Source: Hwanghaeella sp964350445 (GTDB taxonomy: Bacteria > Pseudomonadota > Alphaproteobacteria > UBA8366 > Aestuariispiraceae). From it: 64,000 nucleotides of DNA. The translations under genes were made by a program, and so were the position numbers. Under the pieces are notes generated by a model. That model had not been told where the DNA came from. It made no database searches and worked only from the letters and a program-made list of their open reading frames with translations. The stretch lies in the NCBI GenBank assembly GCA_964350445.1, contig CAYGKA010000002.1, positions 62,001 to 126,000 of the forward strand, given 5' to 3'. This document shows positions 17,773-28,743 of this stretch, piece after piece; positions within the stretch are counted from its first letter, which is position 1; each line of letters opens with the position of its first letter.

Positions 17773-18636
17773 CTAGCTTTCTTCGTTCCGCATCATCAGC
17801 GTGTAGAACACCCAACTGAGCGCCAGAATGATCAGGAAGTAGATGATCGACATCGCCGCCGCCGGGCCCAGGTCGAACTGGCCGAGCGCGATCTTCACGA
17901 GATCGATCGACAGCAGGGTCGTCGAGTTCCCCGGCCCGCCGCCGGTCAGCACCACGGCTTCGGTATAGACCATGAAACTGTCCATGAAACGCAGCAGCAC
18001 CGCGATGGTCAGGACACGCTTCATCTTCGGCAATTGGATATAGCGGAAGATGGCGAAGGCCCCGGCCCCGTCGATTTTCGCCGCCTGATAGTAGGCGTCG
18101 GGAATCGAGACCAGACCGGCATAGGCCAGCAGCACCACAAGCGAGGTCCAGTGCCAGACATCCATCAGAATCAACGTGAACCAGGCATCCCCGATCTGGC
18201 GCGTGAAGTTGTAGTCGAAGCCGAGCGCGTTCAGCCCATATCCCAGCAAGCCGATATCCGGCAGGGCGAAGATATTCCACATCGCGCCGACCACGTTCCA
18301 CGGAATCAGCAGCGGCAAGGCCATCAGAACGAGGCAAACAGGCACCCAGGGCCCCTTGCGCGGCATCGTCAGCGCGATAGCCACCCCCAGGGGCACTTCG
18401 ATCGCGAGGATCGAAAACGTAAAGATCATTTGCCGGACAAGGCTGTCGTGGAAGCGCTCCGACTGAAGGACTTCGGTGAACCACAGCACACCGGACCAGA
18501 AGAAGGTGTTGTCGCCGAAGGTTTCCTGAACCGAATAGTTCACGACGGTCATCAGCGGGATGACCGCGTTGAAGGCCACCAGGATGAAAACCGGCAGAAC
18601 GAAGAGCCAGGCCTTTTGATTGACGGTCTTGTTCAT
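17773..18636 (-). CDS. glpP: glycerol ABC transporter permease
   Basis: This 287-residue MalF-like permease has six predicted membrane helices. The EAA loop is YYQAAKIDGAGAFAIFRYIQLP, with the conserved A-x3-D-G-A-x8-P pattern. It overlaps the end of glpT by the ATGA at 18633-18636, so the two are translationally coupled. It pairs with GlpQ to form the transmembrane part of the glycerol importer. Confidence 0.9.
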   Translation of the reverse strand: MNKTVNQKAWLFVLPVFILVAFNAVIPLMTVVNYSVQETFGDNTFFWSGVLWFTEVLQSERFHDSLVRQMIFTFSILAIEVPLGVAIALTMPRKGPWVPVCLVLMALPLLIPWNVVGAMWNIFALPDIGLLGYGLNALGFDYNFTRQIGDAWFTLILMDVWHWTSLVVLLAYAGLVSIPDAYYQAAKIDGAGAFAIFRYIQLPKMKRVLTIAVLLRFMDSFMVYTEAVVLTGGGPGNSTTLLSIDLVKIALGQFDLGPAAAMSIIYFLIILALSWVFYTLMMRNEES

Positions 18637-19709
18637 CGGGCGTCTCCCCCAACCATCCAGCCATCCGCATAGAGCCGCGTATTGGCCGCGTCGAAGGCCA
18701 GTTGCACCCCGTCGGCGGGGATCTCGACTCCCTCGCCGATCAGCATGCGCACCGTCTGTTCGGCACAGCGTGTCTCGACGATCCTGTGCCGGCCGGCATC
18801 ACTGACTTTCACAACATGCGCCGGCAGGCCGCTATCGGCGAAGCGGACGAATTCCGGCCGAATGCCGATTTCCAAACTGCCGCCGACCGCGCCCGTTGCG
18901 TCGTTTGCCACGGCGACCGCATCCCCGCCCAGATAAACCTTCCCGCTATCGACCGAGCACGGCAGCACGTTCATGCCCGGCGACCCGATGAAATGGCCGA
19001 CAAAGGTGTGCTGCGGGCGTTCGAACAGGTCGACCGGCGTGCCGATCTGTACGACCTCGCCCTCGTTCATCACCACCACCTTGTCGGCGAAGGTCAGCGC
19101 CTCGGTCTGGTCATGGGTCACGTATATCATGGTCAGGCGAACGCGCTGGTGCAGCTCCTTCAGCTTCGAGCGCAATTCCCATTTCAAATGCGGGTCGATG
19201 ACCGTCAACGGTTCGTCGAACATGATGACGTTGACGTCGGTGCGCACCAGGCCGCGGCCCAGCGAAATCTTCTGCTTGCCGTCCGCCGTCAGCCCCTTGG
19301 CGCGTTCGTCCAGCCGATGTGTCATGTCGATGAACTCGGCCACTTCGCGGACACGCTTGTCGGTGGTCGCCTTGTCCACCCCGCGATTGCGCAGCGGAAA
19401 GGCAAGATTCTCGTAAACGGTCATCGTGTCGTAGACGACCGGGAACTGGAACACCTGCGCGATATGCCGCTGGTCCGGGGTAAACGCCGTGACGTCGCGG
19501 TCGTCGAACAGAATACGGCCCTGCGACGGGCGCAACAGGCCTGAAATGATGTTGAGCAAGGTCGTCTTGCCGCAGCCCGACGGGCCCAGCAGCGCATAGG
19601 CGCCACCATCGTCCCAGGTGATGTCCACCTGTTTCAGCGCCCAGTCCGCGTCCGAGGCGGGCGCATCCATATAGGAATGCCGAAGCTTGTCGAGGGTGAT
19701 CCTGGCCAT
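18633..19709 (-). CDS. glpT: glycerol ABC transporter ATPase GlpT, with degenerate signature motif
   Basis: The 358-residue nucleotide-binding subunit has an intact Walker A (GPSGCGKTT at 42-50), Walker B (VIMFDE, 161-166) and switch His199 (YVTHDQ), with a MalK-like regulatory beta domain at the C-terminus. The ABC signature LSGGQ is replaced by LTADGK at about 140-145, followed by QKISLGRGL. It should therefore supply a working nucleotide pocket but a poor signature. The partner GlpS shows the opposite pattern. The start follows AGGGGAGAAG. Together with GlpS it energises glycerol import. Confidence 0.92.
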   Translation of the reverse strand: MARITLDKLRHSYMDAPASDADWALKQVDITWDDGGAYALLGPSGCGKTTLLNIISGLLRPSQGRILFDDRDVTAFTPDQRHIAQVFQFPVVYDTMTVYENLAFPLRNRGVDKATTDKRVREVAEFIDMTHRLDERAKGLTADGKQKISLGRGLVRTDVNVIMFDEPLTVIDPHLKWELRSKLKELHQRVRLTMIYVTHDQTEALTFADKVVVMNEGEVVQIGTPVDLFERPQHTFVGHFIGSPGMNVLPCSVDSGKVYLGGDAVAVANDATGAVGGSLEIGIRPEFVRFADSGLPAHVVKVSDAGRHRIVETRCAEQTVRMLIGEGVEIPADGVQLAFDAANTRLYADGWMVGGDAR

Positions 19710-19721
19710 GCCGCTTCTCCC

Positions 19722-20804
19722 CTACACCGCGATCAGGGCGCCGTCGGCCCCGAAATAGAAGGCGCGCGAAAGGTCGGCATAGAGTTCCGCCACCTCTCCC
19801 ACGCCGAAGGAATGAATCCCATGGGCGAGCGACACCCAGGTTTCCGACCCGACCTTGAAATGGACGGTGCTTTCGGACCCGCTCAGTTCCGTGACCAGCA
19901 CCTCGCCCGAAATTTTCACCAGACCGGCGGCCTCGTTCACGGCCGCGCCGCGTGTCGGCGTTACGTGATGGGGACGAAGGCCGATCTGATAGTCGCCGTC
20001 CGGCTTGTCCGACAGAATGGCCGGGCAGGCCCATTGCGCAACGCTGCCCAGGGCGACGCGGTCGCCGGTCTTGCGGATCACTGCCGTGTTGATCGGCGGT
20101 TCGGAAAACACTTGGGCGCTGATCACATCCTTTGGATTGCGATAAACGTCGCCGGTCGTACCGAATTGGGTGACGCGCCCTTCGTGCAGCGTCGCCGTTC
20201 TGCCGCCCAGCAGCAGCGCCTCGATCGGTTCCGTCGTCGCATAGACGACGATGCAATCGCGGTTGGCGAACAGCTTGGGCAATTCCTCGCGCAATTCCTC
20301 GCGCAGTTTGAAATCCAGGTTGGCGAGCGGCTCGTCGAGCAGGACGAGCTCCGAATCCTTCACCAGCGCGCGGGCCAGCGCCGTACGCTGTTGCTGCCCG
20401 CCGGAAAGCTCGGCCGGCTTGCGGTTCAGCATCGGCGACAGGCGCAGCAGGTCCGCCATTTCGCCGACGCGCTTCTTGATTTCCGCATCGCCCATCCGCG
20501 CGACCCGCAGCGGGGAGGCGATGTTCTCGTACACCGTGAAATTCGGGTAGTTGATGAACTGCTGATAGACCATGGAGACATTGCGGTCCTGGACCCTCAG
20601 GCCGGTCACATCCTTGCCGTTGAAATGCAGCTTGCCGCCGGTCGGTCGGTCGAGGCCCGCCATCAACTGCATAAGGGTCGTCTTTCCCGACAGCGTCGTG
20701 CCCAGCAGGATGTTGAACCCACCCGTTTCCAGCACGAGGTCGGTAGGATGGATATGCACGTCCATCCCCACGGTCTTTTCAATCTGTCGGAGTTCGAGCG
20801 TCAT
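19722..20804 (-). CDS. glpS: glycerol ABC transporter ATPase GlpS, with missing switch histidine
   Basis: The 360-residue ATPase subunit has an unusual but functional-looking Walker A (GTTLSGKTT, 35-43). Its signature LSGGQQQR (133-140) is normal, as is its Walker B LVLLDE (153-158). At the H-loop the usual His is replaced by Thr191 (VYATTEPIEA). A C-terminal MalK-like domain follows. The ATG at 20804 gives the length usual for GlpS; an in-frame ATG at 20825 is also possible. The gene lies 12 bases upstream of glpT. The two ATPases are expected to form an asymmetric heterodimer. Confidence 0.9.
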   Translation of the reverse strand: MTLELRQIEKTVGMDVHIHPTDLVLETGGFNILLGTTLSGKTTLMQLMAGLDRPTGGKLHFNGKDVTGLRVQDRNVSMVYQQFINYPNFTVYENIASPLRVARMGDAEIKKRVGEMADLLRLSPMLNRKPAELSGGQQQRTALARALVKDSELVLLDEPLANLDFKLREELREELPKLFANRDCIVVYATTEPIEALLLGGRTATLHEGRVTQFGTTGDVYRNPKDVISAQVFSEPPINTAVIRKTGDRVALGSVAQWACPAILSDKPDGDYQIGLRPHHVTPTRGAAVNEAAGLVKISGEVLVTELSGSESTVHFKVGSETWVSLAHGIHSFGVGEVAELYADLSRAFYFGADGALIAV

Positions 20805-21069
20805 CGCTGGCGGCACTCTTTGCATCTTTCCGCGGTGCCGGGCCGGGCCCGGCGGCGGATGCTTCGACCTTGTCGAACCGGCCCGGATCGGGTGTCCGCG
20901 ATCCGGGCCGGTTGACGGGGTCTTCTAACTTTCGATCCGACTTACACGCACCGGACCGATACTGCACTGACGGTCGTTTCGGGCCTTGCGATCCGAGCGA
21001 CCGACCGGATGCGCCTTTTCGAAAAAGCATCGGCGCATCCGGCACTGGGAGGTCTCAACGCTCGCCCGA

Positions 21070-22806
<1,737 letters not shown>

Positions 22807-22858
22807 TTGTTTCCTCCCGAGAAACTTTTTTATGAAACGTGCAAAACTAATATTCATT

Positions 22859-22872
22859 CGAAAGAAAACGAA
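22859..22872 (-). promoter_or_regulatory. putative GlpR operator upstream of glpV
   Basis: On the minus strand this reads TTCGTTTTCTTTCG. The identical 14-mer occurs on the plus strand at 23780-23793, before glpD. TTCG repeats separated by T-rich spacers are the kind of site bound by GlpR/DeoR-family repressors. The site lies between glpV and the divergent glpR, so it could control both. Exact recurrence in two promoters of one regulon is the main evidence. Confidence 0.65.
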
Positions 22873-22973
22873 CGTCAACCGAAAATACTGATGTGATAGA
22901 ATGTCATAAAACTGTCACATTTCCATCCTGTGCTACCGTGATCGTATGCCGGGCAAAAGATAGGTAGGAAGAA

Positions 22974-23744
22974 ATGGAACCTTTGACGCCTCGACAGATC
23001 GACATCCTTGCGCTCGCGCGCAGCACCGGCCGCGTCATGGTCGAGGACCTCGCCACGACGTTTGATGTCACGCCGCAAACGATCCGCAAGGACCTTAACG
23101 ATCTTTGCGCCCAAGGGCTTTTGGGCCGGGTCCATGGCGGCGCCGTCGTCGCGGCGGGCGTTTCCAACTTCGGGTACGATGCCAGGCGCCGCCTGGCGGT
23201 TGATGAGAAACAGCGGATCGGCGCGGCGACCGCCTCTATCATACCGGACGACTGCACCATCCTGATCAATATCGGCACCACGACGGAACAGGTCGCCCAC
23301 GCGCTGCGCGACAAGCGAAGGCTGATGGTGATCACGAACAATATAAATGTTGTCAATATCTTAAGTGTTAGTCCAGATTGCGAAATCATCGTCGCCGGCG
23401 GCGTCGTCCGGCATTCGGACGGCGGCATCGTCGGCGAGGCGGCGGTCGATTTCATCCGCCAATTCAAGGTCGATTTCGCCGTCATCGGTGTATCCGCAAT
23501 CGACGCCGACGGCACGCTGCTGGACTACGATTACCGCGAGGTGAAAGTCGCCCAGGCGATCATAGAAAACGCCCGCCACACCATTCTGGTCGCCGACGGC
23601 AGCAAATTCGGGCGCTCGGCGTCTGTGCGCATAGGGCATATTTCCCATATCAACAGCTTCGTCACCGACACGCCGCCGCCGGAGCCGATCCGGGCGATGT
23701 GCAAGGAAGCCGGCGTCCAGGTCCTGGTCGCGCGGGACGCTTGA
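22974..23744 (+). CDS. glpR: DeoR-family glycerol regulon repressor
   Basis: This 256-residue regulator has the DeoR winged helix-turn-helix (RQIDILALARSTGRVMVEDL, FDVTPQTIRKDLNDLC, GRVHGGAV). The C-terminal sugar-phosphate sensor domain follows (INIGTTTEQVAHAL, ITNNINVVNIL, IVAGGVVRHSDGG, DYDYREVKVAQAII and ADGSKFGR). GlpR members bind glycerol-3-phosphate and then release DNA. It diverges from glpV and precedes glpD and glpK, which fits local control of the whole locus. The start follows AGGAAGAA. Confidence 0.92.
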   Translation: MEPLTPRQIDILALARSTGRVMVEDLATTFDVTPQTIRKDLNDLCAQGLLGRVHGGAVVAAGVSNFGYDARRRLAVDEKQRIGAATASIIPDDCTILINIGTTTEQVAHALRDKRRLMVITNNINVVNILSVSPDCEIIVAGGVVRHSDGGIVGEAAVDFIRQFKVDFAVIGVSAIDADGTLLDYDYREVKVAQAIIENARHTILVADGSKFGRSASVRIGHISHINSFVTDTPPPEPIRAMCKEAGVQVLVARDA

Positions 23745-23779
23745 AATCGGAAGCCCGGCGGCGCTATATTCATTTCACT

Positions 23780-23793
23780 TTCGTTTTCTTTCG
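23780..23793 (+). promoter_or_regulatory. putative GlpR operator upstream of glpD
   Basis: TTCGTTTTCTTTCG on the plus strand is identical to the inverted site before glpV. It lies in the 104-bp glpR-glpD gap, 55 bases before the glpD start. The flanks extend the T-rich/TTC pattern (CATTTCACT to the left, CAAACG to the right). Confidence 0.65.
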
Positions 23794-23848
23794 CAAACGC
23801 TCGCATCAACCATGCGGTGCCGCGCGATGTTTCGGCGGGGATTCCCAG

Positions 23849-25360
23849 TTGATCGAGCAAGTATACGATATCGCGATCATCGGTGGCGGCGTGAACGGCT
23901 GCGGCATTGCCCGCGACGCCGCCGGGCGGGGTATGAAGGTTTTGCTGGCGGAACAGCGCGACCTCGCCATCGGCACCTCCTCGGCGTCGACCAAGCTGAT
24001 CCATGGCGGGTTGCGGTATCTGGAACATTACGAATTCGGCTTGGTACGCGAGTCGTTGAAGGAGCGTGAGGTCCTGCTCTCGATGGCGCCGCACATCGCC
24101 TGGCCGCTGCGTTTCATTCTGCCGCATCACAGCGGGTTGCGCCCCGCCTGGCTGATCCGCCTGGGCCTGTTCCTGTACGATCACCTGGGCGGAAGAAAGG
24201 TTCTGCCCGGCTGTCGGACGCTCGATTTGCGCAAGGACGCGGCCGGCCGCCCCCTGCGCGCCAGCTTCACGAAGGCGTTCGAATATTCCGATTGCTGGGT
24301 CGACGACGCCCGCCTGGTCGTTCTGAACGCGATGGATGCCGCGGCGCGCGGCGCCGACATCCGCACCCGCACCAGCGTGACCGGCGCGAAGCGGGACGGT
24401 GCGTCGTGGATCGTCTCCCTATGCGACGAAACATCGGTCGCGGAAACCACGATCAGGGCGAAAACCCTGGTCAACGCCGCCGGTCCCTGGGTCGCCGATG
24501 TCCTGTCCCGCGCGCTCGGGGTCAACAGCAAGGCTTCCGTCCGATTGGTGAAGGGCAGCCATATCGTCATTCCGCGCAAGTTCGATCACGACCGCGCCTA
24601 TATCTTCCAGAATGCGGACGGGCGGATCATCTTCGCCATTCCCTATGAGCAGGATTTTAGCCTGATCGGCACGACCGACGTCGATTACCATGACGATCCC
24701 AAAAACGTCCGGATATCGGATGAGGAGATCGCCTATCTCTGTGCCGCCGCCAGCGGCTATTTCGCCGATCCGGTGAAGCCCGAGGACGTGGTGTGGACCT
24801 ATTCCGGGGTGCGCCCGCTTTACGATGACGGGGCCGGCGCCGCCCAGGCCGCGACCCGCGACTTCGTGCTCGACCTTCATGGCCAGGGTGGCGAACCGTT
24901 GCTGCTGAACATCTTCGGCGGGAAGATCACCACGTATCGCCATTTGGCCGAAGAGGCGTTGGCCAAGTTGAAACCCGGCCTGCCGTCAATGGCCGCCCCT
25001 TGGACCGCCGGCGCCACCCTGCCCGGCGGCGGCTTCCCGGTCGGGACGCATGCGGCCCTGATCGACGCGCTGCGCAACAACTACCCTTTCCTGCCCGGGA
25101 AAACGGCCGATCGGTATATCCACGCCTATGGCACCCTGGCGGAAAAGATGCTGGGCGACGCGGCTGCAATCGGCGACCTCGGCACGCATTTCGGCGCGGA
25201 TCTGTACGAGCGCGAGGTGGCCTACCTGATCGAGAACGAATGGGCAGTCGCCGGCGACGACGTTCTGTGGCGGCGGTCGAAACTGGGCCTGCGCCTGACG
25301 GAAGACGAAAGACAGGCCGTTTCGGACTGGATGAAGCACCGCTGCGCCGCTACCGTTTGA
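23849..25360 (+). CDS. glpD: aerobic glycerol-3-phosphate dehydrogenase
   Basis: The 503-residue flavoprotein shows the FAD-binding DIAIIGGGVNGCGIARDAAG and the GlpD signature GTSSASTKLIHGGLRYLEHYE. Later come VNAAGPWVADVLSR, KGSHIVIPRKFD and FGGKITTYRHLAEEAL. It oxidises glycerol-3-phosphate to dihydroxyacetone phosphate at the membrane and passes electrons to quinone. The start is taken as TTG at 23849, since the family N-terminus begins there and no ATG lies in frame nearby. The Shine-Dalgarno-like GGCGGGG is weak. It sits downstream of a putative GlpR operator. Confidence 0.93.
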   Translation: MIEQVYDIAIIGGGVNGCGIARDAAGRGMKVLLAEQRDLAIGTSSASTKLIHGGLRYLEHYEFGLVRESLKEREVLLSMAPHIAWPLRFILPHHSGLRPAWLIRLGLFLYDHLGGRKVLPGCRTLDLRKDAAGRPLRASFTKAFEYSDCWVDDARLVVLNAMDAAARGADIRTRTSVTGAKRDGASWIVSLCDETSVAETTIRAKTLVNAAGPWVADVLSRALGVNSKASVRLVKGSHIVIPRKFDHDRAYIFQNADGRIIFAIPYEQDFSLIGTTDVDYHDDPKNVRISDEEIAYLCAAASGYFADPVKPEDVVWTYSGVRPLYDDGAGAAQAATRDFVLDLHGQGGEPLLLNIFGGKITTYRHLAEEALAKLKPGLPSMAAPWTAGATLPGGGFPVGTHAALIDALRNNYPFLPGKTADRYIHAYGTLAEKMLGDAAAIGDLGTHFGADLYEREVAYLIENEWAVAGDDVLWRRSKLGLRLTEDERQAVSDWMKHRCAATV

Positions 25361-25447
25361 TCTGGTCGGCTGATCCGATCGGCCGAAGAATGCGCCGCAG
25401 CAAGAGGCCGTCTCAAGGCCGCAGCCGGTATCGAGGGAGAAACACAG

Positions 25448-26944
25448 TTGGGAAAATACGTACTGGCCATCGATCAGGGGACGACCTCCAGCCGGGCGAT
25501 CCTGTTCGACGAGAACGTCAAGATCGCCGCAATCGCCCAGGAAGAGTTCGAACAGCATTTCCCCCGGTCCGGCTGGGTCGAGCATGAGCCGGAAGACCTT
25601 TGGCGCACGACGCTCTCCACCTGCCGGGAGGCAATGAAAAAGGCCGGCGCGACCGCCGCGGACATCGCCGCCATCGGTATCACCAACCAGCGCGAAACCA
25701 CTGTTGTCTGGAACCGGGCCACCGGCGACCCGATCCACCGCGCCATCGTCTGGCAGGATCGCCGCACGGCCGACACGTGCGCCGCGCTGAAAGCCGCCGG
25801 CCACGAGGCCATGGTGACGGAAAGGACGGGTCTGTTGCTGGATCCCTATTTCTCCGGCACCAAAGCGGCCTGGATTCTGGACACCGTGCCCGGCGCGCGG
25901 GACGCCGCCGACCGTGGTGAACTGGCGTTCGGCACCGTCGACAGCTATCTGCTCTGGCGGCTGACCGGCGGCAAGGTTCACGCGACCGACGCCACCAATG
26001 CCAGCCGGACGATGCTGTTCAATATCCGCGAGAACCGGTGGGACGACGCCTTGCTCGACCTGATCCGCGTGCCGCGTTCCCTTTTACCCGAGGTGAAGGA
26101 CTCCGCCGCCGATTTCGGCGAAACCCTGCCCGACCTGTTCGGCGGCCCGATCCCCGTATCGGGCATCGCCGGCGACCAGCAGGCCGCGACCGTCGGTCAG
26201 GCCTGTTTCCAGCCCGGCATGGCGAAGTCGACCTACGGCACCGGCTGTTTCGCGCTGCTGAATACCGGCCCCGACCCGGTCGCGTCCAAAAACCGGCTGC
26301 TGACGACGATCGCGTATCGCCTGAATGGGGAGACCACCTATGCCCTGGAAGGGTCGATCTTCGTCGCCGGCGCCGCCGTGCAATGGCTGAGGGACGGGCT
26401 GGGCCTGCTGAAAAGCGCGTCCGACTCCGGGGACCTCGCCGCCAAGGCGGACCTGGAACAGGACGTTATCCTGGTTCCCGCCTTCACCGGCATGGGCGCG
26501 CCGTATTGGGACGCCGATTGCCGGGGCGCAATCTTCGGACTGACGCGCGGGACCGGCCCGGCGGAGCTCGCCCAGGCCGCGCTGGAGAGCGTGTGTTTCC
26601 AGACCCGGGATTTGATCGACGCCATGCGGGGCGATTGGGCGGCCACCGCCGAGACGGTGCTGCGCGTCGATGGCGGGATGGTCGCCTCCAACTGGACCAT
26701 GCAGCGCCTGGCCGACATGCTGGACGCCCCGGTCGACCGCCCCTCCGTCCTGGAAACGACGGCGCTGGGCGCGGGATATCTGGCCGGCCTGCAAACCGGC
26801 TTTTACCCGGCGCCGGATGTCTTCGCGGAAAGTTGGGCGCTGGAGCGCCGCTTCGAACCGGCCATGCCGGAAGACGAGCGGTTGCGTAGATACGGTCTTT
26901 GGCGTGCTGCGGTCCGCAGCACCTTGTCCGCCAAACAAGGCTGA
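25448..26944 (+). CDS. glpK: glycerol kinase
   Basis: The 498-residue protein is full length. It has the FGGY kinase start VLAIDQGTTSSRAILFD, the substrate region ITNQRETTVVWNRATGDP and IVWQDRRTA. The ATP domain shows VSGIAGDQQAATVGQAC, KSTYGTGCFALLNTG and VDGGMVASNWTMQ. It phosphorylates glycerol imported by GlpVSTPQ to glycerol-3-phosphate. The start is a TTG after GAGGGAGAAACACAG; glpD also uses TTG, which may lower translation of both. It is the last catabolic gene of the plus-strand glp operon. Confidence 0.94.
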   Translation: MGKYVLAIDQGTTSSRAILFDENVKIAAIAQEEFEQHFPRSGWVEHEPEDLWRTTLSTCREAMKKAGATAADIAAIGITNQRETTVVWNRATGDPIHRAIVWQDRRTADTCAALKAAGHEAMVTERTGLLLDPYFSGTKAAWILDTVPGARDAADRGELAFGTVDSYLLWRLTGGKVHATDATNASRTMLFNIRENRWDDALLDLIRVPRSLLPEVKDSAADFGETLPDLFGGPIPVSGIAGDQQAATVGQACFQPGMAKSTYGTGCFALLNTGPDPVASKNRLLTTIAYRLNGETTYALEGSIFVAGAAVQWLRDGLGLLKSASDSGDLAAKADLEQDVILVPAFTGMGAPYWDADCRGAIFGLTRGTGPAELAQAALESVCFQTRDLIDAMRGDWAATAETVLRVDGGMVASNWTMQRLADMLDAPVDRPSVLETTALGAGYLAGLQTGFYPAPDVFAESWALERRFEPAMPEDERLRRYGLWRAAVRSTLSAKQG

Positions 26945-26988
26945 CGCAGACTCCCGCTATCGTTTCCTCGACGTCGGAAAGGCGCGCC

Positions 26989-27351
26989 TTGGCTTGGTTC
27001 ACCCGCGCCGCGAGATGGGGCTTCTGGCTCCTTCTCTCGGCCATCACCGGCTTGTCCCTGCTGCCGCTGCAATTCGCGGTGCAATCCGGCCTGTCCGACA
27101 AGATCGAGCATTTCGCCGGATACGCCGCGCTCAGCGTCGCCTGCCGCATCGGCTACCGTCGCACAGTCACGCCCCGGGTCGCCGGCGGGGCCATCATCGC
27201 CTACGGCATCGCCATTGAAATCGCCCAATCCTTCATTCCGGGGCGTATGATGAGCGGCTTGGATGTCGTCGCGAACACGGTCGGCGCGTTCATCGGCCTC
27301 GGCCTCGCATGGTTTATTTTGAAGCAATTGCCCCGCGAACCGGCACAATAG
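26989..27351 (+). CDS. VanZ-like membrane protein
   Basis: This protein of about 120 residues has a VanZ-type pattern of four hydrophobic helices (WGFWLLLSAITGLSLLPLQF, FAGYAALSVACRIGY, VAGGAIIAYGIAIEIAQSF, VVANTVGAFIGLGLAWFIL). It has the conserved acidic and aromatic signatures DKIEHFAGYAAL and EIAQSFIPGRMMSGLDVVAN. VanZ family members are small membrane proteins of uncertain role. The start is uncertain: TTG at 26989 follows GGAAAGG at good spacing, while an in-frame ATG at 26899 would overlap glpK by 46 bases. Confidence 0.75.
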   Translation: MAWFTRAARWGFWLLLSAITGLSLLPLQFAVQSGLSDKIEHFAGYAALSVACRIGYRRTVTPRVAGGAIIAYGIAIEIAQSFIPGRMMSGLDVVANTVGAFIGLGLAWFILKQLPREPAQ

Positions 27352-27433
27352 CTGTCCTGATCTATGAATTGAGTTCGGCGTCCTTGCCGTTATGGTGCGC
27401 CGCGAAGCACTGATGCCCTAACCCTGCAGGCCC

Positions 27434-28375
27434 ATGGAACCGATCTTCAACGTCGTTCTGCCCGTATTCGGGATCATCGCCGCCGGATACGTCGCCGGCC
27501 GCCGTGGATTGTTGGGCGACGCCAGCAGCGAGGCATTGAACCGGTTCGTCTACTGGGTCGCGCTGCCGGTGCTGCTGTTCAAGGCGATGGCGACGGTCGA
27601 TGTAGACAACGTCGTCCGCATTGATTTCCTTGCCGGCTTCGTGCTGTCCCTCGCCGCCGTTTGGGCGGCGGCCATGCTGCTGGCGAAACTCGCCTTCGGT
27701 CGCGGACTGGCCGAAGCGACCATGCACGGCATGAACACGGTCTACGGCAATGCCGGCTATATGGGCATCCCGCTCGCCCTGGCCACCTTCGGGGCGGAAG
27801 CCGTCTTCCCGGCGATCTTCATCACGGTGATCTACACGGCCCTGATTGTCGGCGCGGCGATCGTGATGATCGAAATCGGCGCCGGCAAGACCGATGGCCT
27901 GGGGCCGGTGTTGCGAAAGGTCTTCAAGGCCTTGATCCGGAATCCGATGCTCATCGCCCCGGTGCTGGGGCTGGCCTGGGCGGCATCGGGCATTCCGCTT
28001 CCCGTGCCGGTCGCGACCTTCTCCTCAATCCTTGGTGCCGCGGCGGGGCCCTGCGCCCTGTTCGCCATCGGCTTGTTCCTGGTCGGCAAGCCGCTGCGCG
28101 AAGGGTTGGGCGAAGTCACCGTCATGACCGTCGTGAAACTGGTGGTTCAGCCGGTTGTGACGGCGGGCTTCATGTTCTGGCTTTTCCCGGTGGATCCCCT
28201 CTGGGGCAAGGTCGCCGTCCTGATGGCGACCCTGCCGACCGGCGCCGGCAGTTTCGTGCTGTCCCTCTCCTACGGCCTCTATGTACAGCGGACCTCTTCG
28301 GTCATCCTGATCAGCACGATCGCCTCGGTCGCCACGATTTCGATCTTCTACGCCATTTTCCCGCCGACAGTTTGA
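27434..28375 (+). CDS. AEC family transporter
   Basis: The 313-residue protein is an inner-membrane carrier with about ten helices of the auxin efflux carrier family. It begins FNVVLPVFGIIAAGYVAGRRG. The family signature regions include GMNTVYGNAGYMGIPLALAT in the first half and CALFAIGLFLVGKPL followed by VLMATLPTGAGSFVLS in the second. These carriers export or take up carboxylates and related anions. The substrate is not deducible. It stands alone between the VanZ-like gene and the chemoreceptor region. Confidence 0.88.
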   Translation: MEPIFNVVLPVFGIIAAGYVAGRRGLLGDASSEALNRFVYWVALPVLLFKAMATVDVDNVVRIDFLAGFVLSLAAVWAAAMLLAKLAFGRGLAEATMHGMNTVYGNAGYMGIPLALATFGAEAVFPAIFITVIYTALIVGAAIVMIEIGAGKTDGLGPVLRKVFKALIRNPMLIAPVLGLAWAASGIPLPVPVATFSSILGAAAGPCALFAIGLFLVGKPLREGLGEVTVMTVVKLVVQPVVTAGFMFWLFPVDPLWGKVAVLMATLPTGAGSFVLSLSYGLYVQRTSSVILISTIASVATISIFYAIFPPTV

Positions 28376-28743
28376 TTCCAGGGCCCCCGGAATACGGGCT
28401 TTTACCCTCTCTAACTGAACGACTAATATATTAATTACCACTAAAAGATTATTTTATACATTTCTCAAAATCGACAGGCCTCAAGTCGAATGAAAGGACC
28501 AGGTCACGGCAGACAAAGCGATTGGATAATTCCGTCAAAGGGCCGATTTCCTGCCTATGGATCATATGTTTATTGAACAATACATGCGATATGACCGCAG
28601 GATTCAGAAATTTAACATTTTGTTAATAAATTGACTACGATGCTACCAAAGCATGATCTGCAAAAAAAAGCGGGTCGTTCGATCTGAAATTCGCAGATCT
28701 TCATAGCACTTTGGTTTGACGTATTTGCGAGGTCTCAAAGGAA
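28376..28743. other. AT-rich intergenic stretch without a recognisable gene
   Basis: This stretch of about 370 bases after the AEC gene is much richer in A and T than the rest of the window (for example around 28420-28460 and 28600-28640). No open frame looks coding. It may carry the promoter of the receptor-gene remnant and of the intact receptor gene downstream, but I could not pick a convincing box pair. Confidence 0.4.
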
